From Brasenia schreberi (lineage: Eukaryota; Streptophyta; Magnoliopsida; Nymphaeales; Cabombaceae): a stretch of DNA of 64,000 nt. Below are positions 25,251 through 37,874 of the stretch, one piece after another. A model generated the notes under the pieces. The model saw only the letters and a program-made list of their open reading frames with translations, did no database searches and was not told the origin of the DNA. The position numbers and the translations under genes were made by a program. The stretch is taken from positions 3,029,501 to 3,093,500 of the forward strand of contig JAYKKT010000064.1 of assembly GCA_036023115.1 (NCBI GenBank), read 5' to 3'. Within the stretch, counting starts at the first letter, position 1. Each line of letters begins with the position of its first letter.

Positions 25251-28200
25251 TTAAGGACATGAAGAAAGATACCCACCCGACGTAACACGCTTCAATTCCT
25301 TCGAGTGATCATCGTTGTTGATTCCCAAAACAGACCGGACTTCAGACAACCATACCTCATGGCTCCACTTGTGATCACCTTGAAGATAAAGAGACTGGAG
25401 AAGAAAATGATAGGCAATCTTGTTGACATCCTTTTGTGAGCCGTATCCAGCCAGCTCCCCTGAATCACTTTTGCCCACTCGACTCATCGAACTCTTCAGA
25501 TAAGGTACTTTGATGAAACAAACATCGGAGAAGCTCTTGTTTGCCACCTTGGTTTGATTAGGGGTATTTTTTGATGCCTCATTAGTCATTAACTTGGCTT
25601 TCACTTTAGGCAATGACAGTGCAGCTCTCATTTCCAATTCGTCCTTATAAGACGTAATCCTAAAAGACCTATGGTCATCATCGGCCCGATCTTCTGCCTC
25701 ACAGACAAGGTTAGGAGACTCCACTGATCCATAGGCTGTTTCATCTGGTATGACTTCTGGACGGCTGATGAGTCTGCGTTTCCTCTTTGGTTGGGAATTT
25801 GATGTTATCACTGCCATCGTTTGGTCAATGTCGTCATCATCCGAGAACCCGTGGGTTTGAGTGTTCCCTGCTTGTGGCTCAAGACAGCAACTCTTGGGTA
25901 GGATATACCTCTCGCTTTGTAGCCCTTCCATATTCGGTGAATGAGCACTAACAATATTTGGAATCTCTTCTGCATTTTCTACAGCGGTATTAGTCGCTGT
26001 GGCCTGTAGCTCGAGAAAAGAACCTTCCAAAACTTTTCTCCTCACAACCTGTAACTTTGGTTTCCTCTTGGGCTGTGTAGTTGAAATTGGAAGCTCATGT
26101 TCCACAGAGGTGCTTCGTGTGCCACTGATGGCAGATACTGAACTGAGGACCAAGTCCATTGAGGATTTCTTTATCAAGGCCTTGCAAATATCAAATGTAT
26201 ATGGAAATCTTAAATACAAGGTATTGGACCAAATAGATACTTCAGCTTCGAAGACAAAAAGTCTTATTGTGCATGCTAAACCAAACATACAAAAATGAAT
26301 AATGATTAATTAGGCACCGATAATCTGCATAATATGAATATGAAGAACAAATCAGCAGTTCTTGTGTCTGCCTTCAGTTCTCATAATGCCACAATAAATT
26401 ACTTCCACTGCAAGGAAAAGAAGTGCAAGTAAACTAACTAAAGCACTCAAAAGCAATGTTATAAATATCATATCATATCGTACCATACGATACGCTATAC
26501 GGGTGTATCAATACTTAAACCGATATTATTTAGGTACATGTATCGCAATAGATATGTATCGTATCCATATCGCCATGTATCATACGATACATTGCGATAC
26601 AAGTACAGTATTGTATGATACATCCCGTATCGCACGATACGGTGTATTACAATTCGTGATGATTTTATTTTTTTATTTTTTGTACCGTACCATATCGTAC
26701 TATATGGTACAATTATCGCATATCGGTATCCTACATGATAAGGGTACCAATATGCTAATTACAACATTGCTCAGAAGACAATTGTCTCAAATAAAACGCT
26801 TTAACTCTACAGTTTGCTACATTGCTAGAGTAGCGTATTCCAACTTCTGCCTGAAAAGATGTATCCTTCCTTACAGACAGAGTGTCTTCAGAAGACCACA
26901 GATGTGGTTTAGCTGACAGATAGATAGACTCTAACCTCAACATCAGTGCATAAGGCTGAAAATTAGACTTGCTAAGAATATTGGCGACCGTGCTTTTATG
27001 CCAGTGCTGGCTGCCAGAGAAACTTTTGGAGAGCTGATAAAAGCATGACTTCAGACCTAGGGAGGTTCAGGACAAATAAGAATCTAAGAATTATTTATTA
27101 CATTTGGTCTCCTTGGCAGGAACGTGTAGAGCCATCCTGAAACAAGTATTTGCACATAAACCTCTTGACAAGCATCTTCCTGTGCCTTCCTCTGTCTATA
27201 AATGAATCCCCAGACCTGATAGCTCCAAGACAATAGGTGATAGAAAAGGAATGGAACAAGACAGAAATCACCAACTCTAATAACATGTTACCACAGAAAG
27301 CAGTAGCCCTATGAAACTCATATGCAGCCATTGAAATCTAGATGCTTTAGCCTATTTCATCCTTCCGTTTTGCACCCTATCAAAGTGCGGAGACCCATTT
27401 CCCCCATGGAAAACATTTCATGGCCCCACCAACCACAGCAGTCTTTCGAGTATATCGAACCAGCATAGTGCTGATTCAAACTCTACTCATTTATTTGGTT
27501 AGTGGGATCCAATTAAATTATGAAATAAGTAAAAAAAGACGGAACATAAAACTGGAACAGCACCTTAAATTTTGTAAAGAACAAACTTGGAGTGGATCAA
27601 GAATCACCATGTCAGACTGAATACATGAAAATGAGATACCCTAACTTATGAAGGCATCCAATGGTATTATATACTCTTCTTTGATTAAGAAAACCAAAAA
27701 TATTGTGAATCACGTTAGAAACGGAGTCATACCACCCGCTGAAGACAACAATCAATAGTTTAACTACTCTACAGAAGTAACAGATTGACAATGACTGACA
27801 ATCCTGGATCTACTGAGAAGGAAAAAAGGACAAACACAAACAGCTGATGTGATTAAAATGACAGTTTCTTTGCAACTTGAAGCTTAATCACATCAGCTAT
27901 TTGTGTTTCTTATGCAAGGAGCTTCTCCTTCCACAGTGGGTTATAGAGAAGCGAGGGTCCTACATATGCAAAGCACGTATGGTAAGGGAGACGAGCATGG
28001 ATGGTACTCAAGTCTGCATTTTGAGAATGCAGTTGTTGATAGTTTCTTGTGAACATCATCCTCTCCAGGATGCAAGATAAATAAGGGGCATAGCCGGTAA
28101 ATCCACTATGAACACCACTAATATCACCCGAAACTGGAATCCTGCAGAAAGGCTGCAACACTGCAATGATTCAAGAAATCTCCAATTTTTAGCTCCCGAC

Positions 28201-29348
28201 CAGAGCCTAAGCATTACCATTTATCTTACTATAACCTAGTTACCGGAATTAACTAACCAAAAACGAAGCATTTTCCCATACTAAGTGAGACCTGGCACAT
28301 GGACTCTTAGTCGTCATTGAGCTTCTGACAATAGTTTTTAACTCCAAAGAAAAAAGAAACATGGTGTTTTATTGATTCCTTTCCGAGACTTGGAAGCTTT
28401 CTTTTCTAAAGTGTTCGCCGTGCAAATCCTTATACTTCCTCATTGGAGCTTCACATCACCATGCAAATTCTCACGCTTTTTCGACGAAGCTTTTACATGG
28501 ACACCTCCCAAATATCTGAAGTACCGTTAAGCGGTCTCAATAAAAGCCTTTATTTAACGATCAGCACGAAAAAAAACAGAGAGGAAAAGCATGCCAAGGT
28601 TTACACATAAGACAACCAACAAAAGAAAGAACTAAAGTGAAAGGGCAAAAAAAAGTTATTTACAGAGAAGAAGCACCATAGACGCCAACAAGATGGTGTA
28701 TATTAACTGAAAAAAACAAAGAAGCCCTCCTTAGAGCCAGCAACAATACCATAAAGAATAACCGACGAAAAAATAAGAGGATAAAGAAAATCATAATCGA
28801 ACAACAAAGCCAACGATAAGAGACCATGTTTGTATATCCAACCCTCATAAATGCTGCATGCAAGCAAAAGGGAAGGAGAATCCATTGAAGCAAACTACAA
28901 AAAGGCCTTAAACCAAATGCAAATTTCGTTTACTCACCTCAGAAGGTGTCACCCATCTTCCATTGATCCATTCTTGGTGAACTCTCAACTGTGATTTCCT
29001 GAACACAATCTCCTCTCCAGAGTCCCTAAAGTAAACTCTGCATCTGCCTCCCGAAAGCACCCTCACGACCACTCCCACCCACCATCCATCATTGTGAAAC
29101 GCATCAACCTCTTCGTGAACGTCGAACCCAGTTTGCCTTAGTATCTGTGGAGGGCAAGGCCTCAAATGATAGCAATCCACCTTCTCTTGCAACGGCAGAT
29201 TCTTACCGTCATCCGAGACCAACGTTTCATATTCCACCAAGAAGCTCTTGCCCGGCAGTACCTTCATAATCTTAGCCGTGTAAAGGGCACCCTGAAATCC
29301 ATCATCGTCGCTACTCACCTCCACTACTTCACCCTTTCCGCACTGCAT
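25251..29348 (-). CDS. Agenet-domain and ENT-domain nuclear protein
   Basis: Exon 1 is 28938-29348, starting at the ATG that gives MQCGKGEVVEV and ending at GAG|GTGAGT. It encodes a tandem Agenet (plant Tudor-like) pair at about residues 3-62 and 68-128, with FLVEYETL, DCYHLRPCPP, VDAFHNDGWWVGVV and YFRDSGEEIVF. Exon 2 is 25251-26180 after an acceptor TTTGCAAG. It has two basic, NLS-like repeats (QPKRKPKLQVVRRK and QPKRKRRLISRP) and ends with an ENT-type helical domain at about 393-440 (AYHFLLQSLYLQG through INNDDHSKELKRV). The spliced product is 446 aa. Agenet domains read methylated histones and ENT is the EMSY N-terminal fold, so a chromatin role is likely but inferred. The ENT end is uncertain: a GT donor at about 25,271 could splice to a further exon. 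Intron 1 is about 2.76 kb, and small exons inside it cannot be excluded. Confidence 0.82.
26461..26760. repeat. GTATCG/CGATAC-rich repeat inside intron 1 of the Agenet gene
   Basis: About 300 bp is packed with CGATAC, GTATCG, GTACCATA and their variants on both strands, for example CGTACCATACGATACG and ATCATACGATACATTGCG. This is palindrome-rich, degenerate, non-coding DNA. It may be a foldback transposon remnant, but the class is unknown to me. Confidence 0.8.
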
Positions 29349-31995
29349 CTCTCCCTCCCTCTCTCTCCTGAGCAACTGGAAAAGACACAAAAACTAGAAC
29401 CTTATTCATTAAATAGGGTAACATCAAAATAAAAAATAGAAGGGTAATATGGTCATATAGTTCTTTTAAAGGAAACGGTACATGTGAAATTGTAATGACA
29501 CTGATATCCCTGCATAAATCCGGTGTATATTACTGTGCAGTTGCCACTGGTTTAAGGTTATGTTGGTCATTTCGTTACTTATTTTGACCAATGTTTTTCC
29601 TATGACGAGGATTTCCCGCTTTATGGGGTGGTGTTTTAAGACATTGTGCTTATATTGTGGGGTTATTTTGGTAATTAAGTGGTGAAATTTGACCGGAATT
29701 CAGTAGGGAGTGAGTCGGCGGTTCTAAACCGTTCGTTTCGGTTCTCAGGAACCGGAACCGATTTGCAACGGGTTGGTTGCGGTTTTTCGAACCCCGCAAA
29801 ATATGAAAAATTTTAAAATTAAGATAAATAACAGAAAAATGGCTGAACTGGCGGCCTGAGTCGTTCTCTTTGTAATTCGAGGTTTGGTTTGGCAGGTTTT
29901 GGTTCATTTGGCACTTGACCCATCGAGTTTCAAACCAGCCATGTCTAATAATGCAGTACAATAACTAGGGTGGCAATTCGGTTTGACCGGTCGAGTCGCT
30001 TCGGGTTTGTGTCGGAATTAGGTTGATATTCACCCAACCCATTTCTCGCAACATTTTTCAAAACACAAACATCCCTTGATCATGTTCTTGTCGGGTCCAG
30101 ATCCTCCTCAGACCCACCCAACTTTTGTGGGTTTGACAGCCTAGACCAACCCCCCGTAGTCCGAACCCAAATCAGACCCAAAATTTTCAAGTCGGGTCTG
30201 AAATTGTTAACCCTATCAATAATTTAATTTGACGAAGGAGCCATCCCTCTCCCAGTAGGCTCTCCTCCAAAGAACCTTTCCCCTTAAAGGTCACAAGTTC
30301 AATACCCAAGGACATGCATATCTAGTACTTAATATTGCTTTCAGTAAAGTTTCCCTTAGTGTTATATGAGAGCAAATTGTTCTTAAAGATACACAACAAC
30401 CTCTCAATGAGCTGAGGTGAGTGCGTTCGGCTCTTTGGCTGATTTGTTGCTTTGTTTGTGTTTTAACTCCTTCGTTTAAGATTGGCCAAAAACCCAAGTC
30501 ACAAGCTTGACCTTTATATAAATTTCATTTGAAATAAGATATTTGATCATTGAGTCTAAAGTGGTTTTAAGCTTAATCTCTACTGTAAAGTAAAACTTGA
30601 CCCATGTACATATATAAGTGTAAATATTTTATATACTCAACTACATGAGCCTATACAAATGAGACCAAGGTGAGACCAATATCTCATTAAACCATGCCCA
30701 GCTTGTCATGTTAGGTTTTTTATGCCCAGCCAAGCGAGCATGAGCTCGATTTAAATTGAGACAAGCAGAACAATGATCAAAGACGACCAACTTTGTTAGA
30801 TCACCGTTAGTAATGGTTTACTCCTACGGTTAAACTCAATAGAGAATGACCAATTAGCTATCTTTGCAGTGTAGGTGTAACACCACTCTCTAAGAACATC
30901 ATGTGTCACACAACGAGCAAAAGCTCACTTGGCTAGCAGGTCGATTCACACATTGAAGGTCATGAGTTTGATACTGGATGTATGCATCTGACGAAAAACA
31001 TAATCAGCCTCTCTTAGCTCTTTGGCTGCTGATGTTACCCTGATATGCATAGGCATCTTAATTCCAACCCCACCAAAGGGAATCCTTCGTGTTGTCTGTA
31101 GGATAGCCATATCAGACACGATATGATGTGCAAACCCACACGAAGAGAACCGAAAAAGTTCCGTGTCCACTCTAAGTAGCAAAAAGAAGACTCATATTTG
31201 TGTTGACCTGCTCTTGATATGCCCTGAAGCACGAAAGTGCTATCAATATAACCATGGTGATTCCCCTCATCTCATACATATCACAATCATCTATTTCTCA
31301 ATTTGGAAAGCAGAGACTGGAAAGCTCCGGCCAACACCACCCCGTCCACCAAACGGCAGCATCACCGACACAGGTATTTCCAACATTGACACGAGCTCAT
31401 TTACCAAATGCCCTGATTGAGCTCGAGCTCAAGTTCGAATGAGCCTCCATCCTTAAGCTCAAGCTAAGCTCTATTTATGTCCGAGCAGCTCAAGCTCAGT
31501 TCGTTAATGCTTGAGAATCGCTCGAGCTCAGCTTAAGCTCGTTCATTCAAAACACAGAAAAGAACAATAAAATTAAAACAGCACCAGTGATGGTGCTCGC
31601 CGGTTGTCTTGCCGACAGGGGGAGAGAATGAGAGACCTGAAACCCTAAAGTCCCATACTCTTTTGAGTGGGTTTTAACACTTGTAAGCAGCGCCATCCGT
31701 TACACGGCAACACTCAGCACAGGCCACGGGAGAAGGATCTCTCTCTCTCTCTCTCTCTCGACCTCTCGATTTGTTTCAGTCGACAATTCATTATCTGGAA
31801 CAGAAATTTTGGTGCTTGGAGATCATAGTTTTCACAGGGAAAGAACCACAAGAATTCTTAATGTATTGCACTTCAACAGGCATACCAGTTGACCCAAAAA
31901 GCGAAGCAAAACAGTTAAGAGTCAAGAACCAGTCCAATCCCAAGAATGGTACAAGTGGGAGAGCGGGATACCGAGGAATTACAGCTTGAAACTGA
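29349..31995. other. Intergenic repeats between Agenet/ENT and APC11
   Basis: Several degenerate repeat tracts lie here: GGTTC/AACCGG-rich at about 29,700-29,960, CGGGT/ACCCAAC-rich at about 29,970-30,220, and GAGCTCAAGCTC-rich at about 31,410-31,550. A short CT microsatellite is at 31,738-31,760. tRNA-like SINE fragments near 30,280-30,450 and 30,925-31,050 share AGCTCTTTGGCTG words. No gene was recognised. Confidence 0.55.
30925..31050 (+). mobile_element. tRNA-derived SINE-like fragment
   Basis: AGCTCACTTGGCTAGCAGG resembles an A box of a tRNA-type pol III promoter. About 30 bp later GGTCATGAGTTTGATACTGG resembles a B box. The reverse complement of 45,640-45,715 shows the same order of words, so this is a dispersed family. 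Target-site duplications were not found. Confidence 0.55.
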
Positions 31996-33103
31996 CTAAC
32001 CTTTGAATTGCCACTCTCTACGACACATAGGGCAATGCGGTTGAGATGTCTGTGAGTTCACCCACTTCAAGATGCAATGCAGGTGGAACGCATGGTTGCA
32101 AGCTCCCCATACTGTGAGAAACATCAGAAAATACGTTAACAGAAAAATTAAAACTTATATATAAATAGCAAAAGCCACCACACGAGCAATATGTAACAAG
32201 TACTGAAGCACCACAAGCATTGGCATTCAAAAGTATCCTTAACAATTTTCTATCTAAACATGGAAGCTGTGGGACATGAGAATAAGATTCATCGACAGCC
32301 ACTGTCACTAAAAAGTACTGAAGCACCAAATTGACCACGAGCTTGTTTAAATAAAGAGTTGACAGCCACTGCCCGGAATCTCCGAGAGCATCTAAATTCA
32401 GATAGTATTTGATATAACCAAAGATCATTCACAAGCAAATATGAGAATCAAGTCAGTCCAGAAATCAACGTAAAACTGAAATTGTTTCCAAAGTCAATCT
32501 CAATTCGGAAGTGACAATGAACAGAATACCGCATACACCAGGAAAGGAAAATATACGTACTTAATGGACAATCATCACCAGGGAATTTACAGTCAGGGCA
32601 ACATCCATCAAACGCCATCCTGCATATACCACAAGTTTCATCTTGAGCGTCCCATGTCCATGACGCTACTGCATGCCATCTGGGTAGGAAACAGAGAGGT
32701 TTCAATGGAAGATAACACAAAGTACGGCAGAAAATTATCCAACTCGGCTGGCAAAACCTGCTTAGAAAGGATTGAAATAAAAGAGTTCAAATCAAAAGCA
32801 CAGGAGAGGCACACTCACTCTGTTCCAGAATGAACCCAACATTCAATGAAAGATCCGAGTTAAGAGCAGCAGAAACCAAAATGAAAACAAACAAAGAACA
32901 CCAAAGAAAGTATGGACTTGATTTTCGAGAAAAAAAAGTATGGACTCAGCCACATGAAATAGGTGTTTTGACAAGCCCTGAAAGGGGCAGTAACACGAGA
33001 AAGTTGACACTCAACAATTCAATGAAAATGCAAAACAAAATCTTTCTCAACATGCGTTCATTAATGTACAATTGATAAGGATACGGAGTACTTTGACTTT
33101 CAT
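31996..33103 (-). CDS. APC11: Anaphase-promoting complex subunit 11 (RING-H2)
   Basis: APC11 is the catalytic RING subunit of the APC/C ubiquitin ligase and recruits E2 enzymes to degrade cyclins and securin. Exons are 33084-33103 (MKVKVL plus two bases), 32561-32679 and 31996-32111. Together they give 84 aa, the standard length. The RING-H2 ligands are in place: C23/C26 (TCGIC), C51/H53 (ACNHAFH), C59, and C73/C76 (HCPMC), with the family-specific extra zinc-binding insert around GCCPDCKFPGDDC. Intron 2 is GT-AG and reconstructs LIWG. Intron 1 is odd: the donor region reads CTCCGTATCCTTATC, a U12-type donor motif, and the only in-frame join that gives the conserved LRWHAVASW uses CG|TATCC with ACCCAG|A. 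A 5'UTR intron acceptor (CCTGCAG at 33111-33117) precedes the ATG. Confidence 0.93.
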
Positions 33104-33110
33104 GTTTCAC

Positions 33111-35400
33111 CTGCAGGAAACAAGCAGAACAATCATAGATTTGTGTCATGCTCGGACCATGTAAAATTAAACCAATGAACAACAGAAAATGGATGAAATG
33201 ATATATATTTATAATGTAACACTTTCAGTTCCAATAGGCAAAGAGAAATCCATACATAGCAGCTGAAGGAAATGTTATTCTAGATTGATGGTGAGATCAG
33301 ATTTGAAGCTATACAATGCACACCCAATGCTATGGACCACAAAACAAATTTGCACACAATCACACTTCCTCTAATAGCACTTAAAGAAAAGAAGCTCTAC
33401 ATGCAGAATCGGCAAAAATTCCTCAAGTTACGATCAGGAAACCCATACATAGCAAGATCCCTTTCCAGGGTAATCCTCTCTTGATCTCTTCACAAGCATC
33501 ATGCAGGACCTGCACTGGTAGTACTGCATGGGGATGTAGTGAAGGGAGATATACAAAAAGTGACGGTATTCATGGGATTTTCTTATCCAGCATCCATTCT
33601 GCACTTCAAATTGAGCACATTTTTTTTCTCAGGTGTACTTAAGGATATTCTTGCATTGTACTCTGCCTCAGTGCCAGAGTCAGAGACAACTAACTTTACA
33701 AGATATCAAGCTTCCACCCCAAAAAAGTGCGAATACAAGTTGTAACCTTCTATCTGATGAGCTTCCTTCCCAAACCATATCGGGAAAGTCAATCATGTTG
33801 ACATGGTCATTAACCAACAACCATCTTAAACAAAACAAGTATAACACCATAAAGGTCAATGTGCAGATTAACGACACAAGAAAAAGAACCTTCAAATTCC
33901 AATCAAACATTTAATAACAATCTGATAACTAAGACAGTATTCATGAAAAGCATTCACCAAGGAGTACCTTCAAATACTTCATGTGCAAGTTACAAAGAAA
34001 CAAAGAAGATCACCAGTAAATATCAATCATTTTGCAAATGCTTTTAGAGAGCAATGAAATAAATGAAAATGCAATAAATGGGTAGTAATATTATGGCAAG
34101 CTATTTGGAGGTCTACGTTGCATGGATATGGGTACAGTACGAGGTATGCAAATTTCAGAAAATCTAAGTTATGGGTATGTGGCATGCCACTACAAAATAA
34201 TAAAAATTTTCCATATACATTATATATAATTGCATTTCCACCCAACGGCAGATCTAGAAAATTTAGAGTGGGAGGGGGGTGAAAATACAGGCCGATGATG
34301 CCAGGGGCAGACCCAGGATTTTTTTCGGGGTGAGGCACACTTGTATTAGTTCTAATGGCTTATTTACTCATTAATATTGTTATTTTAAAATTTATTATTA
34401 AAAAGTTCTTCATGTACTTGATTAATTGATTTTGTAACATAAGAGTGCTGAATATGATACTATTGACACTTTTAAAGTTTGATGATAATATCAATAGCTT
34501 AAGAGTTAACATCAACATCAAATGAAACAATAATAACTTTAACATCAAGTATAAAAGTAATGGAGCTAACGATGCAGCTTTAACAACACACACAAACCTA
34601 AAATGTTATATTATTTAATAAAACTTGTTTAATTGCTTTTCAAATTAATAACACTTAGCAGCTTTAACAATTCTCAAATTAATAACTATTAGCAGCTTTA
34701 AGAAATATCAAAGTAATGGAGCTAACAATGCATATAAACCTTTTATCAGAAATACATATCTTCCTTCTCATTCAAGTGCATTTCTCTTAAAGGGAAAAAA
34801 AATTGAAAATGTAATATTTAAGAATTTGGATGTTATGAATTAAAATGACAAGATTCAAGTCAGCCTTTCAAAATGGCCCAAACAGAACCAAGTCGTTTTT
34901 TGCTGGATATATTTTCTTTGCAAGAACTTAATTTCGTTTAGGTTTTTCCAATTTGCTTTCTTGTTTTAATAACAAGTCTCGCTCACCACTTTTGGGATGA
35001 TAGATATGCTATCGTTAGTGTGTGATTCAGTGGGACTAAGTGTTGAAGCCCTTTCTAGCAACACATGATAAAAATATAAAAGGAAAGGTCAAGATGACAA
35101 GATCCCCAACAAAAGCAAGAATATGATCTAACAATTATAAAAAACTGAATTTTACGATGACTGATTTGAAAATTTGTGGGTTTTAATGAAAGACATACCA
35201 CAAATCACAATGTTTTACACTTCAATTCACACATGCCAGCAATTGATTCAAACTGCCAAACAAACTTAACAAACTGGAAAGAGAAATAGAGAGAGACGAT
35301 TACCTTAGTCGCTAACTACCAAAAGAAAAGAACAATGGCGGTCTTGGCAGAGTATTACCCACGGAGCATGTCGTCGACCTGTCGTGCATATTGCAGCCGG
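33111..35400 (-). other. Probable APC11 5'UTR exon and 5'UTR intron
   Basis: On the minus strand a donor CTAAG|GTAATC ends an exon at 35304, and an acceptor TTTCCTGCAG ends at 33111, seven bases before the APC11 ATG. The upstream exon, about 35304-35400, would contain a short GTCGACGACATGC segment and no long ORF. The roughly 2.2-kb intron contains transposon-like ends near 34,240-34,340 (CAGGGGCAGACCCAGGA and GGGTGAGGCAC). Inferred from splice signals only. Confidence 0.5.
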
Positions 35401-35634
35401 AGGTGAGAAGGCGGTGAGATGCATAAAACCTCCTCAAACGTGTTTAACCTTTTCTAGGTTTGAATTTTGGATATTGGGTCGGGTTTTTATTTTTAAAAAC
35501 CCATATATGATAAAGCTTTTAAAATTAGCCGTCACCTTTTCTTTTCCAGTTTTCAGGTGAGGCGAACTTTATGTTTTTTTCGAAATTATAATGCACTTTC
35601 ATAATTTTCTCAATTTCGGGTGAGGCACATGCCT

Positions 35635-37810
35635 CTAGGAGTGAGCAAAGTTTGGTTAAAACCGAAATACTGAACTGGAATCCATGGTTTGGTTCAGTAA
35701 CAAGAGATTTGGTTCGGTTTCGGTTTAGAAAATACAAAATAATCAATATTCGGTTCGGTTTCGGTTCTAGATTTTTTAGAACCGAATAACCGAATTTTTG
35801 TTTTTAACGTGTATTCGGATGATGCCTTAGAATGGATCGCATTTCCCACGATCTCTCTCAGGCCCTTGACTGTGTTGCGTCAATGTAGTAGTGTTCCCAA
35901 AACTATTTCTTCTCCGTCACCGACGTTCTTTCCGTCAAACAGCTACAACCTTCCATCAACCTTCTATCTACAATCAATCGTGCTCCCCAATATATCAAAG
36001 TAGCATTTTGGGGAATAGTTTCGAGGTAAAATCTGCAGGACTCTTCTCTGAAAAGTAATTGCAAAGTGGGATTCTTTACTCTAAATTTATTTAAATTCTT
36101 TACCGGTTCTTGAGTTGCATGAGATGACGTTCAAGTTGGATTCTCAATGAAGCATACATGTTTTGATCGAAGATGAGCATTTCTTCGTTCAGATTGACCC
36201 TATTCTCTACTTATTCTTTTTATATGTTGACATGATCATTGTTGCATTATTGAGTTATTGTATCTTAACATGATGTTTAGGTGAGATTTTGATGAGGTTC
36301 AGGTTACAGATTTAATCTGGTGAACGATCAAACGAGTACCTTTATTTTTTTTTCGACTAAGTTTCATTGGCTTGGGAGGGGAAGATTCAACATGTGTATT
36401 TGAGATGCTAATACCTCTGGTTCACCAATTTACTTCTACATGGAAATGGGAAAGGAGAATCCAACCAAGAAAAAAGACATTTTTTTGCTTGTACGAAGAA
36501 ATCAATACTATATTTGCAAGTTGAATGTCACATATTTATGATAATTCCACCTTCAAATGCTGCAGAATTATCATTGTTTTCCTCTCGGTTATGCTTATAT
36601 TATGTTTAAGTACAATATGTTGGATTTGCTTCAAGTTTTGTAGTGGATTGTTGGCTCTTAGTTTTGGAAATGCTAACATGTCGATTGTCTCTTCTTACCA
36701 ATTGGGCTTATCAACTAGGATAACTCTTGAAGACTATTAAGTTATGTTTAATTGAGCTATTGAATTGAGATAGCATAAGACTTGAATATCAATACATAAC
36801 TTATGACAGTTTCACCTTGAGATGTTGAATGTCACATATCTTACGACAGTTTCACCTTTAGATGTGATAAACTTATCATTCTTTTTCTTTAGATTATGCT
36901 TGTATTATGTTTAAGTACAACATGTTGGATCTGCTTAAAGTTTTGCAGTAGATTGTTGGCTCACAGTTTTGGAAATGCTAATGTATTGATTGTCTCTTCT
37001 CATTTCATGAAGTATTCAGTTAATTGAGCTTATCAATTGGGGTAACATGAGACTTGAAGACTTTTGAGTTATGTCTAATTGGGTTATTTAATTGAGATAG
37101 CATAAGATTTGAATATCAATACATAACTTATGACAGTTTTATCTGCAGATGCGACATATCACTAATTTTCTTTAAATTATGCTTGTATTATATTTAAGTA
37201 CAATACGTTGGATTTGCTTCAAGTTTTGTAGTAGATTATTGGTTCAGAGTTTTGGAAATGTCAACGTGTTGATTGTCTCTTCTCATTTCGTGGAGTATTC
37301 AGTTATGTCCAATTAAGCTTATCAGCTAGGATAAAATGAGACTTAAAGACTATTCAACTTTGTCCAATTGGGCTTATCAACTGAAAAAATATAAGACTTA
37401 AATATCAATACATAACTTAAGCAGGGTTCATCATGTTTGGCTTTTTTTATTGTCAGTATTGTATAGTTTTTATCTTTGGGAGATCTCTGATGTCAATGTG
37501 CTTTACATGAGATTTGATTAAAAGGATTAACTTTTCTAGACAAAACAAGGATGGATATTAACATAGCCATGAAGCATCGGAGAATAACCAATAGAAGATC
37601 ATGTTATCATTAATTTTATGTTGTCTACTTTGCATGTCTTTTGTAATCGAAAACCCCATCGAATAATCAAACCATTGAAAAACAAAATCAAATAACCAAA
37701 CCGAAACTAATTCGGTTCGGTTTAGGCTGGTTACCTATTAAGTTCAGTTTCAGTTTCGAAACTACTAATTATGTACATTTCAGTATTTGGTTATTTTGGT
37801 TCACCGATAG
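35635..37810. mobile_element. hAT-like non-autonomous element (tentative)
   Basis: The left end CTAGGAGTGAGCAAA and the right end, read on the other strand, CTATCGGTGAACCAAA form imperfect terminal inverted repeats in the style of hAT elements. Sub-terminal regions at both ends are rich in GGTTCGGTTTCGGTT words, in partly inverted orientation. No transposase motif was found. No 8-bp target-site duplication was visible, so the ends may be eroded or wrong. The interior carries three tandem units of about 300 bp. Confidence 0.4.
36523..37430. repeat. Three tandem ~300-bp units
   Basis: Words recur in the same order three times: TATGTTTAAGTACAA, GTTGGATTTGCTTCAAG, AGTTTTGGAAATG, GATTGTCTCTTCT and ATCAATACATAACTTA. 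Starts are near 36,523, 36,826 and 37,127, a period of 301-303 bp. The copies are diverged but clearly alignable. No coding content was seen. Confidence 0.85.
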
Positions 37811-37856
37811 TCTCAAGATGGGATCTCCAGTAGATTTCTTTTTAAAATATTTTTTC

Positions 37857-37874
37857 ATATCTATACGTAACAAT
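37857..37874 (+). repeat. Left target-site duplication of RTE copy 2
   Basis: The 18-bp word ATATCTATACGTAACAAT is repeated exactly at 40948-40965, defining the insertion boundaries of the second RTE LINE. Confidence 0.93.
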
